From Yponomeuta sedellus (Eukaryota > Arthropoda > Insecta > Lepidoptera > Yponomeutidae): DNA of 64,000 nucleotides. Location of the stretch: contig OW203727.1 in assembly GCA_934045075.1 (NCBI GenBank), positions 17,978,861 through 18,042,860 on the forward strand. Direction: 5' to 3'. Shown here in pieces: positions 11,071 to 21,549 of this stretch. The position numbers and the translations under genes were made by a program. Under the pieces are notes generated by a model. That model was not told the DNA's origin and ran no database searches. It was given only the letters and a program-made list of their open reading frames with translations. The first letter of the stretch is position 1. The number at the start of each line of letters is the position of its first letter.

Positions 11071-11344
11071 AATAAGTGAAAGAGCAACTGAGTTCGTCGA
11101 CCGAGCCAAAGACGCTGGAGCCGTAATTGTTTCAATTTCTGGAACTTTTTGTCTTGATTTAACGAAACAAAAGAAATATTGACTCACCATTTTTGTTTCA
11201 AACTAACGCCAATCATACAAAATCATGGTAAAATGACTCCTTAAAAACAGTCTAGGAATGCAAGCTAATTCTGTAGTTACTACTTGACGTGTTTGGAAAG
11301 CCGATATTTCGACCAAAATAACCGCTTCGCAACATTGTAATACT
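11071..11344. other. Unassigned stretch
   Basis: Nothing recognised. Confidence 0.45.
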
Positions 11345-11515
11345 TAAAAAAAACTATTTAGAAGCTAAAAATTCCACCCATGCCGGGATTCGAACCCGCG
11401 ACCTTTGGCTATCCGTACCAGCGCTCTTTCCAACTGAGCTAATGGGCGACTCACCGGCATCAGTGAAATTTCGGACCTCTTTACAATATTCTCTGTACTA
11501 CGTACAATTACGTAG
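11345..11515 (-). mobile_element. tRNA-like SINE (family A)
   Basis: Minus-strand copy with a complete cloverleaf-like head (GGGTTCGAATCCC as B box, agcgctggtacggatagc across the anticodon arm), upstream flank 'cagagaatattgtaaagag' and 3' body 'tagcttctaaatagttt'. Not a functional tRNA gene. Confidence 0.75.
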
Positions 11516-12421
11516 TATTACGTACCTACTGTAGTGCTTAAATAATTTATTACAGAACCCGACTTTGAATATTCTTAAAATCAAACAGAAGCCAGAGATC
11601 AATTATCAATTTGGACCCTGCGTTTATTAGCTTTAGCATGTTAAGGTCGGGCCTCAATCTCGCTAGCCAGAGGGTTTTCGGCGTTCATCATACTCAGGCA
11701 CTAAGCTAACTAAATTGTTACAATATGAGAGGGTCATGTACAGTTTGGTGGGGGTACAGCAACCATGATGTGCATCACTCCTGATAAATTCGTCGTACTG
11801 ATGAGCCGATCCCGGGATTTTTCGCTAAATTCCCGCTGTTTCCAAAGATCCCAGAACCGTCAATTATATTGAATGGTAATTAAATATCTAGGTATAACTC
11901 TTTCGCCTACCTCCTGTGGTTGACTGGTAGAAAATGCTTATGGCATTAAGTCCACCGATTGTATTTTTAAATTTTCAGTGGATTTATAATAATAATAAGT
12001 ATTACTACAGTATTAATAATAATAACATTAGTGGTGGGATTTAAAGAGCAAACAATATTATAGTGACAGTCTTACACATTCATAATGGTAGTTTTTTTTG
12101 CATTATAGTCTACATCATACGTCCTACAGTAGGCTGCAAGCAGGCCTCCTCTCAGAGCAATAGTTTTGGCTTAATTACCACGGTATAGGCTTTTCTCCCA
12201 TATGCTATCTCTCACTGTCCCTTGTCATTCGCATCCACGGATCCTCCGCCAATTTAACTATATCGTTCTGCTGGTTTGGCCACTGACCCAGCCATTTTTT
12301 ATCTCGAGACTCTTCGCCTACATAGTGCAAATGAAAGTATTTTTTCTTTTTTTTTAGCGTGTCGATGGCATGCCATCGTAGTGTAAGGATTTGCCAATCA
12401 GCGTAAAGTTTTATTTCAAAA
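11516..12421. other. Unassigned stretch
   Basis: Low-complexity (TAA)n-like tract near 11,985-12,040 and a repeat-like block 'ctctcagagcaatagtt' near 12,150. No gene. Confidence 0.45.
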
Positions 12422-12591
12422 CTAGCCGACCCCGCGAACTTCGTACCGCCTAACAGTCAATTTTTCTTTCTCTCCGTAAGCACCATCCTCGTACGTCAAG
12501 GAATAGTCTAAAAAAAGAATTAGCCAAATTCGTTCAGGTTATCTCGAGCTTTGCGCTTACCAACACATTCAGCGATTCATTTTTATATTAT
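12422..12591 (-). mobile_element. Short Helitron-like element
   Basis: CTAG at 12,422 ('ctagccgaccccgcgaac'), internal 'cgtacgtcaaggaata', 'accaacacattcagcgat', and end 'catttttatatta'. Confidence 0.6.
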
Positions 12592-13134
12592 TTCATTTTT
12601 ATATAAAATTACTTGAATGACTAACCGTCGACGTCGAAGCACTGCAACTCCACTACTCACTGTGTGAGATGATTTAGGTCAGTCACAGGATGGCAATGTA
12701 ATTTTCAAGCACCGCATGAGTCAATCAATTCCCGAAGGTAGGCCGTCATATATTCAATAGAGAATCTGTGAATAGATGGGTCCCTAATAAATTATAAGGG
12801 TATTACGCTCGTAACGTTATGTGATTAATCCGAAGACGAACTAGCAGATGAAAGTACTCGTAGTAGAGAAATCTACCGAGCGGAAGAAAAAAACACAGCT
12901 GGGCCGAGTTTCACAAAACTGCAATTCGTAGTTTATTATGTTGTTTATTAATACCAGTAGGAGAACCAACGATCCCTAAGTCACAGGTTTCTACCTAGTT
13001 TAGGGGTCAGAAGTTCGAATTTTACAATGCACTGTGTACGAACAACCTTTGTATTTAGCTTAAGATAAAAATTGTAGACTGTACAAATAAAATATTTTAT
13101 TATTATTATGACAATTCGAGGATTTTATAAATAA
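12592..13134. other. Unassigned stretch
   Basis: No gene or recognised repeat. Confidence 0.45.
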
Positions 13135-13735
13135 CATACATAACCTCACGCCTGTATCCCAGAGGGGTAGGCAGAGACCAGAAACTGCCACTAGCCACGA
13201 CCCTTACAGATCACCTTCGCTTCATCAACGTTCATAAGTCGTTGCATGCACGCACGCCAGTTCCGGGTATCTTTTTATCTTCGCTTTTGCTAATACATTC
13301 TCTATTTGGTCGATGTACGTCCGCCTGGGATGTTCCTAACTAGCCTTTCCACTCACATTCACAATATATACATATTTCATATCTATCTCAAACATTTAAT
13401 TTATTTGTACATCTACTTCCTTCTCCAACATATTGCTCCATTCCATATAAAGGTTGTCTGGAAGAGATCACTTTTATTGATAAGGCCACCGTTTGTACAC
13501 TTAGGATAAAAAATATCTGTGTAATTACATTTTTTATGTACAATAGTCCAGCAGTGGACTAATATAGCCTGAAGAAGAAGAAGAAGATGTACAATAAAGT
13601 GTTCTCTAGGTATCTATCTATCTGTCTATATATTTGTTTTGTCCATCTTTCTTCCTTCATCCTCTCCACATGTCCAAACCAACGCAACATTCCTTTCTCA
13701 ATTCTAATCACTACATCCTCTTTCAGTTAGTTTTA
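13135..13735 (-). pseudogene. Relic of an RTE-like LINE (GHVERM type) split by a LINE-tail insertion
   Basis: Read on the minus strand, 13,620-13,735 encodes KEDVVIRIEKGMLRWFGHV followed by ERMKEERWTKQ. After an interruption, 13,135-13,380 continues with RRTYIDQIEN and the terminal block that also closes the relic at 21,550-22,320. The gap (about 13,390-13,620) is a family F LINE 3' UTR ('ggaagagatcactttta', 'tgtacaataaagtgttc'). That tail is itself split by a scrap of family G ('agtccagcagtggact') and a GAA run. This is three levels of nesting. Stops and the missing RT core show it is dead. Confidence 0.65.
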
Positions 13736-14309
13736 TAATAAGGCCGTAATTATTCTTGTTGCCTCGCTTAGGATATTGAAAAGTGTACTGTTTTACCGCG
13801 AAACCTACTAAAAGGGTTCTAAAATCTAAACAACTCCCTTAAAAAGCAATCAAACCATTGATTAAAAGACGCCTCATCAATATGCAAATGTATTTGTCAC
13901 CGGGCCCGTGCCATTTAGGGCATAATACCCTCAAATTAATACGACGCGAAATGGTAAAAGCAACGAAACTAAGCAATCTACTTATCGTATCGTAAAACTG
14001 AACAGATAGGCTGGTTTATTGACCCTTAAAACAGGTTATCGTTACATTTGCATAAGGCTCTATGCTCTATACGCATAAAGATCACAGAACAGGAACTTGC
14101 GGAGGTTTTTCCTTACATATAAGTATTTTATCTAGTATGGTATTTCCCACTGTACCACACCGCAGTCTGTATCGCCCGCGGAGCGTCTGGCGCTGACTTA
14201 AAATCAGCGCTGAGTTGCCCATTAGCATATTTCTTATCAGATCAGTTTATAGCGGCAGTGACACGCCGTAACCTTTCGTGTTCTTTTCTTTTTTTAAATG
14301 TTATGTAGT
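13736..14309. other. Unassigned stretch
   Basis: No gene recognised. Confidence 0.45.
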
Positions 14310-15590
14310 AGGGTAGTTTAGCCGGTTTTCGGCCATTTAAGGACATTTTCATATTCAGAACGATTTTTTTCAATGACAGAGTAAACAAAAATGGACAAAT
14401 AAAATACTTTTGAATCATAAAACTATTGCAATTTGCAATTTCCATTTTTTAAACCTTCATCTAAGAAAACATTATCGTTTAATTATAAAAAATATCGTGA
14501 GGTGTGGATTTTGCCCTTTCCCGGCCACCTATTTCAGTTTACGGCCACTTGTTTTGTTAGTTTTCGGCCAATTTTTGTTTTTTCTAATAACTCTTATTTT
14601 TATGGTGGTGTATCGTTTTTAAATAACAATAAAATGAGTAAAAAAAATCAAAGAGCTTTTAATATTGTTTACTTAAAACTAAAACATTAACCAATTTCCG
14701 GCCTCTCAATAAATCATGGCCGATAAACAAAATTGGTCAACCCGGGTTTCGGCCACCTTGCATAAAATGGCCGACAACCTAATTTGAAGTAGTTAACTTT
14801 CGGCCGCCAATGTCAATATATAATTAAACTCTTTCGAACAAATCAAGGATGAAAGAGTTCTCTTAGATCAGGATCTTAGTTAATATAAGAGAAACTTATT
14901 GGAATAAATAGATTTACTAGTATTTATCACCGCTTTTATAAATGACCGAAAAATAACCTAAATATCCTTAGTTCTCGGTCATTTTATTACACTTAGGCCG
15001 AAAAGTGGATTTACGAAGTCCCTCTCCCGGCCACCGTTATACAGAACAATTAAAATGGATTTTAAGCACGAATGCAATTAGTAAACATGCGGCCGAAATC
15101 TAACTGCATAAATCAGGATATTTTTTAAATTATATCTTAACAATTATGATTTGGAAAAAGTGATTATTCAATGGTAAAGTAATGAATTTATAATCGCAGG
15201 ATCGGTGTCAGATTTCGGCCAGGCGGCCGAGAATCAACTGGCTCATCAAAATTGAACTTAGTTATCCGTCCACCTAATATTTACTAAAAGTACTAAGTAT
15301 TATAGACATTTTCATCAATACACAATGTCGTAACTTACCATGCAAATAATTGGCGCGCACTATTTTTTTCTCTGCTTTCGACACACACTCACACTGCTTG
15401 AAACGCGAGGGCAAACGGACGAAACAAATGAAACGCTACTAAGATACTTAATTATGTAGGCAAAGACATCATTAGAATCTATGCGTTAACAATAGATTTT
15501 TTACTCGGGCGTATTTTATTTTCTTATTATTTGGTAAAAACTGCGTGATGGCCGAAAACTGAAGGTGGCCGGCAAACCGACTAAGTTACA
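14310..15590. mobile_element. Putative non-autonomous DNA transposon with subterminal GGCCGAAA repeats
   Basis: About sixteen copies of a short motif (consensus TTTCGGCC / GGCCGAAA, both orientations) are spread over 1.27 kb and are absent in the flanks. The ends are related in inverted orientation: left 'ttagccggttttcggccat', right, read in reverse, 'ttagtcggtttgccggcc' followed shortly by 'ttttcggccat'. Dispersed short motifs inside terminal repeats are typical of transposase-binding sites in hAT, P or similar DNA transposons. No transposase frame is present (longest ORF about 85 codons, unrecognised). TSD not resolved. Confidence 0.55.
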
Positions 15591-15649
15591 TGTGTTTTAA
15601 GTTTGTTTTGCTATTGTGGCGTGTGTACTGTGGCTAAAATAATAGTTAT

Positions 15650-15870
15650 TTGTTATACAAGAGTGCAAAGTTGCTTTTTAACCGCGTGTTCAATTTTGAT
15701 GACCGAGCAAGCGAAGGATTCTAAAATTGAATCACGAGCGCAGCGAGTGATTCAAAATTAGAATCCTGAGTGTTAGCGAGGGAATCAAAAGAGCACGAGG
15801 TGAAAAATCTTTGCACTCGAGTGCAACACGTAACTTTTCATTCCACCTCAGCGAGGAAATGACTAAATGC
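15650..15870 (+). repeat. Short inverted-repeat block around GAGCGCAGCGAG
   Basis: 15,715-15,735 and 15,747-15,767 are inverted complements (aggattct...gaatcac / gtgattca...agaatcct) around 'gagcgcagc'. It lies in a longer block ('gagcaagcgaagg', 'gttagcgagggaatc', 'cgaggtgaaaaatc') with a repeated G-A-G-C-G flavour. Probably part of an interspersed repeat; class unknown. Confidence 0.5.
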
Positions 15871-16084
15871 AAAAAAAAACGTTTACAATCACAAGATAGG
15901 TACACTTTTTTAATTCACAAACTTAGTGCACACGATGTTCTAAATTCAATTTACTTTATCCTCTAGAGAATAAAAACGGCTTTTCCACTCAGATATTGAA
16001 GATTAAAAATACTCTTTCCGAGATGGTGGGATTAAAATGTTTTTTCTTCTTCTTCTTCTTTCCTAATAAACAGTGGGATGAATT

Positions 16085-16250
16085 ACGCGATAATAGAATA
16101 TAGGTCCCACTGCAGGGCACAGGCCTTCTCTCAGAAAGAGAGAGTATGGAATTAATTACCATGCGTGACCACCGCGGAATGGCAATTTCGAGCGCTGGGC
16201 TATTTAAACGCCTTCGTTAGCGAGTGGTATTGTTACCATAACTTTATTTT
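16085..16250 (-). mobile_element. SINE core with type-2 tail (family C)
   Basis: Minus-strand copy: core end 'agcgctcg', then 'aaattgccattccgcggtgg' and the pyrimidine-rich tail seen here as 'ctctcagaaagagagagt'. Related copies at 17,935, 19,100, 35,720 and 51,170. Confidence 0.6.
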
Positions 16251-16349
16251 TTGTAACAATTTTTTTTTTCACGTCAATTTTATTGCGAAAGTATATCCTG
16301 TGTACTTAAAAAAATATAGCAATTTTAAAAGTGTAATCATCTATCAATA

Positions 16350-16665
16350 TAAACAGTATCAACCCTTATATGTCCCCACTGCTGGGGCACGGTTCACTTT
16401 CTGCATCGCAGGAAGGGCAGGCCATACTCCACCACGGGGGCCAAGTCCGGTTTTGTTAAGGATTGTAACACAATGGCGGGCCTTATCGTCAGAAGTTATC
16501 AACCTGGGCCTCTGACATGGCATAACGACAGCCGGCACAAACGGCTTAGCTTGCTTTGCGGAGCCCGGAAGCGCTCGGAAAAATGCCACTAACGGTAGTC
16601 ACGGGACGGTCACCCATCCTGCACCTGACTGACCGCGCCTGTTGTTGCTTAACTCATGTGATTCA
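16350..16665 (-). mobile_element. 5S rRNA-derived SINE, split by a family A insertion
   Basis: Minus-strand copy running from 'tatgtccccactgctgggg' (3' end) to 'gcgcctgttgttgcttaac' (5S-like head). Its 5' end is displaced to about 16,871-16,910 ('gattccaatcactcg') by the SINE at 16,666-16,861. Confidence 0.75.
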
Positions 16666-16861
16666 TTTAAAAACCTATTTAGAGACTAAAAATTTCACCC
16701 ATGCCGGGATTCGAACCCGCAACCTCTGGCTATCCGTGCCAGCGCTCTTCCAATTGAGGTTGCTGGTTCGAATCCCGGCATGGGTGAATTTTTAGCCTCT
16801 AAATAGGTTTTTAAATTTGTCCTTAGCACGGGTTAGTGCAAAAAATAAAAATAGTATAATC
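16666..16861 (+). mobile_element. tRNA-like SINE (family A), foldback copy
   Basis: Left part 'aaaaacctatttagagact' with 'gccgggattcgaacccgc' and right part 'ttcgaatcccggcatgggtg' with 'ctctaaataggtttttaaa' are inverted complements of about 58 bp around the anticodon-arm region. Imperfect duplicated 'tcatgtgattca'/'tcaagtgattga' flanks suggest a 12-bp TSD. At the 3' junction 16,851-16,869 and 16,876-16,894 form a second, perfect 19-bp inverted repeat. Confidence 0.7.
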
Positions 16862-16909
16862 AAGTGATTGATTCCAATCACTTGATTATACTATTCCAAT
16901 CACTCGAAT

Positions 16910-17193
16910 AGTCGATCCAAACTGGCATAGGCCACGAGTGCTTCATATACAGTACACACAGAATATTCTGTCTTTTTTGTTCTATTTTGCTTAGAGACCC
17001 TACATAGCCACTAACCCTCGTTTTACGAGCGGTATGCGTGCCATTTCTGTTTTCTACTGGTTGTAAAGGGTTAAAAGCTACACTTCTTGTGCGACGCCAA
17101 AAAGGAAAAAAAAACCTCTGACGTCTCATATTTGTAACGTCTCATTGAAATTTTTAACCAAAATCTTTTTTAATGTAGCCTATATACGCTATA
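16910..17193. other. Unassigned stretch
   Basis: Nothing recognised. Confidence 0.45.
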
Positions 17194-17927
17194 TCTATAA
17201 TATGAAATGAGTCGCTGAATGTGTTGGTAAGTGCAAATCTCGAGAGCAGCTGAACCGATTTTGCGAATTCTTTTTTTAGAATATTCCTTGAAGTACGAGG
17301 ATGATTCTTGCGGAGAGAAAAATATAAAATAAATAAAGAATCGACTGTTAGGCGGTACGAAGTTCGCTGGGTCAGCTAGTCTATAATTTAAAATGAATCG
17401 CTGAATGTGTTGGTAAGCGCAAATCTTGAGAGCAGCTGAACCGATTTTGCTAATTCTTTTTTTAGAATAATACTTGAAGTACGAGGATGGTTCTTACGGA
17501 GGAAAAATTAAAAAAAAGGATCGACTCTTAGGCGCTACGAAGTTTGCTGGGTCAGCTATCTCTATAATATAAAAATGAATCGCTGAATATGTTAGTAAGC
17601 GCAAATCTTGAGAGCAGCTGAACCGATTTCGCTTGCTTTTTTTTAGAATATTCCTTGAAGTACGAGGATAGTTCTTACGGAGAGAAAAATAAAGAATCGA
17701 CTGTTAGGCGGTATGAAGTTCGCTGGGTCAGCTATCTTCTTCAACATATAAAAATGAATCGCTGAATGTGTTGGTAAGCGCAAATCTTGAGAGCATCTGA
17801 ACCGATTACGCTAATTCTTTTTTAGTATATTCCTTGAGGTACAAGGATGGTTCTTACGGTGAGAAAAATAAAAAAAAATAATAAAGAATCGACTGTTAGG
17901 AAATACGAAGTTCGCTGGGTCAGCTAG
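17194..17927 (+). repeat. Head-to-tail array of four Helitron-like elements
   Basis: Four copies at about 17,194-17,379, 17,380-17,558, 17,559-17,734 and 17,735-17,927. Each runs from TCTATAAT-like starts through 'aatcgctgaat', 'gaaccgattt', 'gaagtacgagg', 'gttcttacgg' and 'gttcgctgggtcagcta'. The first join is an exact CTAG|TC junction, and the last copy ends CTAG before T. Copies differ by point changes and small indels, so the array is not brand new. Confidence 0.75.
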
Positions 17928-17934
17928 TAGCCTA

Positions 17935-18085
17935 CATACGTGTGGTAATTAAACCACGCGTGCCCACCGCGGAATGGCAATTTCAAGTGCTGAGATAGTT
18001 AACACCTTAAACACTCAGGTTTCCTTATGATATTTTACTTCACGGTAAGCGAGTGGTATTGCTACAAACGTACATAGCTTAGCAC
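17935..18085 (-). mobile_element. SINE core with type-2 tail (family C)
   Basis: Minus strand: core 'tttgtagcaataccactcgc', 'aaggaaacctgagtgttt', 'tcagcacttg', then type-2 tail 'aaattgccattccgcggtgg', 'gcacgcgtgg'. Confidence 0.6.
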
Positions 18086-18344
18086 CCCAAAGCGTCTTAA
18101 TGCTCTGCAGCCGGGTTATTGGCAATTTTTTTCACACGTTAGACATTTGTAGCAATCAACATTATCGATTTTTAACACATCGCCAATATGTTCTCCCGAA
18201 GACATGACAACGTGGTCATGCATTCGTCGCATTCATTACAGCGACGGCGTTACTCTGAATAAACCTACAGCTGTTCTGTCTGTGCCAAAAAGTGGTGCAT
18301 ATCGTGTGCACATCGGTTAAACATTTGCCTGCGATATGGTTCAA
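18086..18344. other. Unassigned stretch
   Basis: Nothing recognised. Confidence 0.4.
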
Positions 18345-18535
18345 ATCTCTGCATGTACCCATTGTTCGTATTTTAGCGGGATTGGGTACCAAGACAGAGG
18401 TCTTGGGTTCGATTCTCACGGGGAGCCGTCGTACATTTCTAGGAGTGGCCCCAGTCTGGGTGTATTTTCATGTTTCTGAGGTCCTTGTCTGGTTAGCATA
18501 GTACATAGTAGTAGTTTGGGACCAGGTCAAGTGGT
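18345..18535 (+). mobile_element. tRNA-derived SINE (family B)
   Basis: Shares 'tcttgggttcgattctcac' (B box), 'gtggccccagtctgggtg' and tail 'agtttgggaccaggtcaag' with the copy at 4,853. The A-box half is eroded. Confidence 0.65.
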
Positions 18536-18699
18536 TGTTTTTTGTGGAAGTATTTTTTTTACGTAGCCTCTATGTTTGTGTCCCACCGCTGGGCAAAGGC
18601 CTACCCCAATTCAGTCTAGAGTTTTCTGTCCTTGGCCAAGTCAGACCACTCCGGCAGATGGTTGTCGAGAGTCAATCGCTCATTTTTTTTTATTATTTA

Positions 18700-18975
18700 C
18701 TAGCTGATGGTGTCTGTAGCCCTACCATACGCTAACCGTGAAGGAAAACATCGTGAGGAAACCTGTACCTTAGTTGGCTCCACACTTATTGACTTTATTT
18801 TTCCTATTGGCTAGGCCGACAAGCTATCAGGACGGTATAGGCGCTGAGCAAACCTACTCCATGTAAAACAATGTCCCACGTAATGGGCAGTCAGAATAAC
18901 CCCTTCACCCATGTGTAAGTGAAGGTGTCGCTGGAGACTGCATAAATTATCTCAGTACTTAAATGCAAAGGTCCA
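18700..18975 (+). mobile_element. SINE core with type-3 tail
   Basis: Core 'gtgaaggaaaacatcgtgag' is followed by 'taccttagttggctccac', 'tcaggacggtatagg', 'aagtgaaggtgtcgctgg' and 'ataaattatctcagtactta'. The same tail recurs on the minus strand at 38,270, 40,450, 45,285 and 47,540. Confidence 0.6.
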
Positions 18976-19099
18976 AGTTTCATCACAAACTGATGCCCGG
19001 GAGTTGTCTGCGTAGGATTAAAGCCGTACGCTTTACCGAGATATTAAATATTGATTAACATACATCCAAACATCTTCACAAACTTTCACATTAATATTT

Positions 19100-19335
19100 T
19101 TATGTAGCCTATAAACGTCCCACTGCAGGGCACAGGCCTTCTCTCAGAGAGAGAGAGAGGGAGAGAGTATGGGCTTAATTACCACGCGTGCCCACCGCGG
19201 TTGGGCAATTTCTCGGAAGCGAGACCCAGGTTCGATTCCCAGTGTCGGCATTTGCCGATGACTTTGTTTTCTAAATTATTTACATTTGTGAAGTTACAGT
19301 AGCAATACGACTCGCGAATGCAGAAGGAAAACACT
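19100..19335. mobile_element. Inverted composite of family C SINE parts
   Basis: Left half is a minus-oriented type-2 tail ('cactgcagggcacaggcc', 'accacgcgtgcccaccgcgg'). Right half is a plus-oriented tRNA-like head ('cccaggttcgattccca') and core ('atttgtgaagttacagtagc'). The order tail(-)/head(+) repeats the snap-back arrangement seen in family A. Confidence 0.55.
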
Positions 19336-19558
19336 ATTTATAAATTAGTAGGATTTGTTTTAGCTGTACAACTAGCAAAAGGTGAAATAAAATTTCATGA
19401 GGAAACTCACTTCCCCGAGGATTAGTAGATTAAGCTAGTTAAGTCTACTTCTTATAAAAATGTGTACCAACGCCTGAGTCGACTAAGACTGTTTCATTTA
19501 AAAATATGTCCCAGTGTCAGAGAGGTCTTAGCGTTGGTAAGACTTGCTGTAGAAAATA

Positions 19559-19743
19559 CTAGCTGACCAAACGAATTTCGTGCCACCGTACGTACCATTG
19601 ATTCTTTAATTTTCTCTCTCCGTAAGAACCATCCTCGTACTTCAAGGAATATTCTAAAAAAAATTAATTAGCTAAATCGGTTCAGCTGCTTTCGAGATTT
19701 GCGCTTACCAATACATTTAGCGATTTCTTTTTATATTATAGAA
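19559..19743 (-). mobile_element. Short Helitron-like element
   Basis: Plus strand begins 'ctagctgaccaaacgaat' and ends 'tatattataga', i.e. TC...CTAG on the minus strand. Confidence 0.6.
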
Positions 19744-19794
19744 GATGTAACATAGTTACAATATTTCTGTTACTGTTATTTCATGTAGTAAGAT

Positions 19795-19925
19795 TTTGAC
19801 AGTAAGACCAGCCACTAGTCTTGCATGCCTTTACTAATCCGGACTTGGCTCCCATGAAGGAGTAATATACCTTCCTCAGGGATGAGACCCGTGACCTTCT
19901 TTGGGGACATAATGGTTTGATGATG
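19795..19925 (+). mobile_element. 5S-like SINE, 3' part
   Basis: Begins 'ttgacagtaagaccagccac' and runs through 'ccggacttggctccc' to 'ggggacataatggtttgatg', with a short (GAT)n end. Confidence 0.6.
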
Positions 19926-20310
19926 ATGATTATTTCATACCGGAAACGCACCTTAAGCTGTCTTAACACTTGAAAAAGAAAACTGTTTATAGCATAAAGT
20001 TGAGCATGCATGTATTATTAACTTTGTATTTTATTTACATTTACTGGTACTTAGTTTATGTACTGTATTGATTTTTTTTTTCTAAAAGTAGGTAACTGTT
20101 GAGGATTTTTGTGGTTCATTTTGTACCGCTTCTCCGACTCTCCAATGGTTGCTGGAATAAATCTCTTACATGTTATTGCTTATGTACTGTTCTGTTCAAT
20201 GGTTCGGCGGCAATAAAGTTTAATTAACAATTAAACGGTTAACCGCTAGGCGGAGACCGTCTCTCAGAGAAAGAGCGCCTCAAATATGCCTATGAAAACA
20301 CCCCATGTAT
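19926..20310. other. Unassigned stretch
   Basis: Nothing recognised. Confidence 0.4.
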
Positions 20311-20560
20311 GATAAAAACTGTTTTTACACGGATTTTACTCGCTTATTACACTTACAATTTTCCGACTTTTCGGCACTTTTTCAAGTACCGTGGTCTCGA
20401 AAGACTGAGGTGACAGGCGTCTTTTTGAGTTTAGTACCCTTGGCGAAAATTACAAAGGCAAATTATGAAGTTACGTTCCAAAATAGGCAAACCAATTATT
20501 TTATATAAAGTCAACAACATTGATTATTAGTAATTGAAGTTAAAATTAAACCTCATGTAC
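20311..20560 (+). mobile_element. Foldback element (family E), left part
   Basis: 'aaaaactgtttttacacgga', 'ttccgacttttcggcac', 'gtaccgtggtctcgaaag', 'gtgacaggcgtcttttt', then 'acgttccaaaataggcaaac' as in the copy at 48,051. The right arm is missing. Confidence 0.65.
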
Positions 20561-20832
20561 TTAGATTTCTTCACTGTCTTCCCTCGCAGTTAATGAAATT
20601 GCAAAGGGGATCAAGCTGTACCTAAATAAAATTTATTAGAAAAAATAAACAAACGTACTAATTAAGCTCTACATTCCGCTAGACTCAACTCTTAACTACC
20701 TTCATTCGCGTCGAAAAGCCGCTCTGAAAATTAATTTTGTCACGATTCCACGTGGACAATGCAGCAGTTAGTTTGTCCACCGCATGATAAATACACAATA
20801 TTCATCACAGAACGCTGTCTTAGGACTATATT
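20561..20832. other. Unassigned stretch
   Basis: Nothing recognised. Confidence 0.4.
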
Positions 20833-21065
20833 CGACGACCTCGCTGGAGCAGCGGTTTGGCGCACTGTCTATAAAACGGATGGTCTCGGTTGTGATCCCA
20901 GCCGGGTCAAACTAGGAAACGTACTTTTATAGTTTGTGTCGGGCCTTGGATGTTATCTAAGTATTATTGTATTAAATCCATCGTCGAGTTAGCATCTATA
21001 ACACCAGTCATTTAGTTGTACTAGTATAGGGCTAACGAGATCTGTATAATATGTCCATGAATATT
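20833..21065 (+). mobile_element. tRNA-derived SINE (family D)
   Basis: Head 'gctggagcagcggtttggc' (A box) and 'tctcggttgtgatcccag' (decayed B box), then 'gggtcaaactaggaaacg', 'ccttggatgttatctaag' and 'gtccatgaatatttattt'. A minus-strand copy with a better B box is at 44,040-44,277. Confidence 0.7.
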
Positions 21066-21257
21066 TATTTATTATTTTATGTATTTACTTTGTCGCGCTA
21101 CTGAAGCGCGTCGAGAATGTTTGCAGGACGAGCCAGTTGCCATCTCACCGTCTTGCGGAAACTACCGGTAGACAAGCTAGACAGTGCCATTACCTGGAGC
21201 TTCTTATCCGTAAATGAGCGTTGCGCGATTGAGGGTAGTTTTTCAATGTTAATAGAG

Positions 21258-21510
21258 TGCGGTGCTGTGCTGTGCGGTGCGGTGCGGTGCGGTGCGGTGC
21301 GGTTCGGTGCGGTGCGGTGCGGTGCGGTGCGGTGCGGTTCGGTGCGTTGCGGTGCGGTGCGGTGCGGTGCGGTGCGGTGCGGTGTGGTGTGGTGTTATGC
21401 GATGCGATGCGATGCGATGCGATGCGATGCGATGCGATGCGATGCAATGCGATGCGATGCGATGCGATGCGATGTGATGTGATGTGATGTGATGTGATGT
21501 GATATGATGT
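21258..21510. repeat. Compound pentanucleotide array
   Basis: (GGTGC)n to about 21,393, then (GATGC)n to about 21,470, then (GATGT)n to about 21,510. Open frames on both strands here (CGAVR or TAPHR repeats) are by-products of a period that is not a multiple of three, and are not genes. Confidence 0.95.
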
Positions 21511-21549
21511 AATAATAGGAATGAACATTAAAGTGAGTAAGACGATGAT

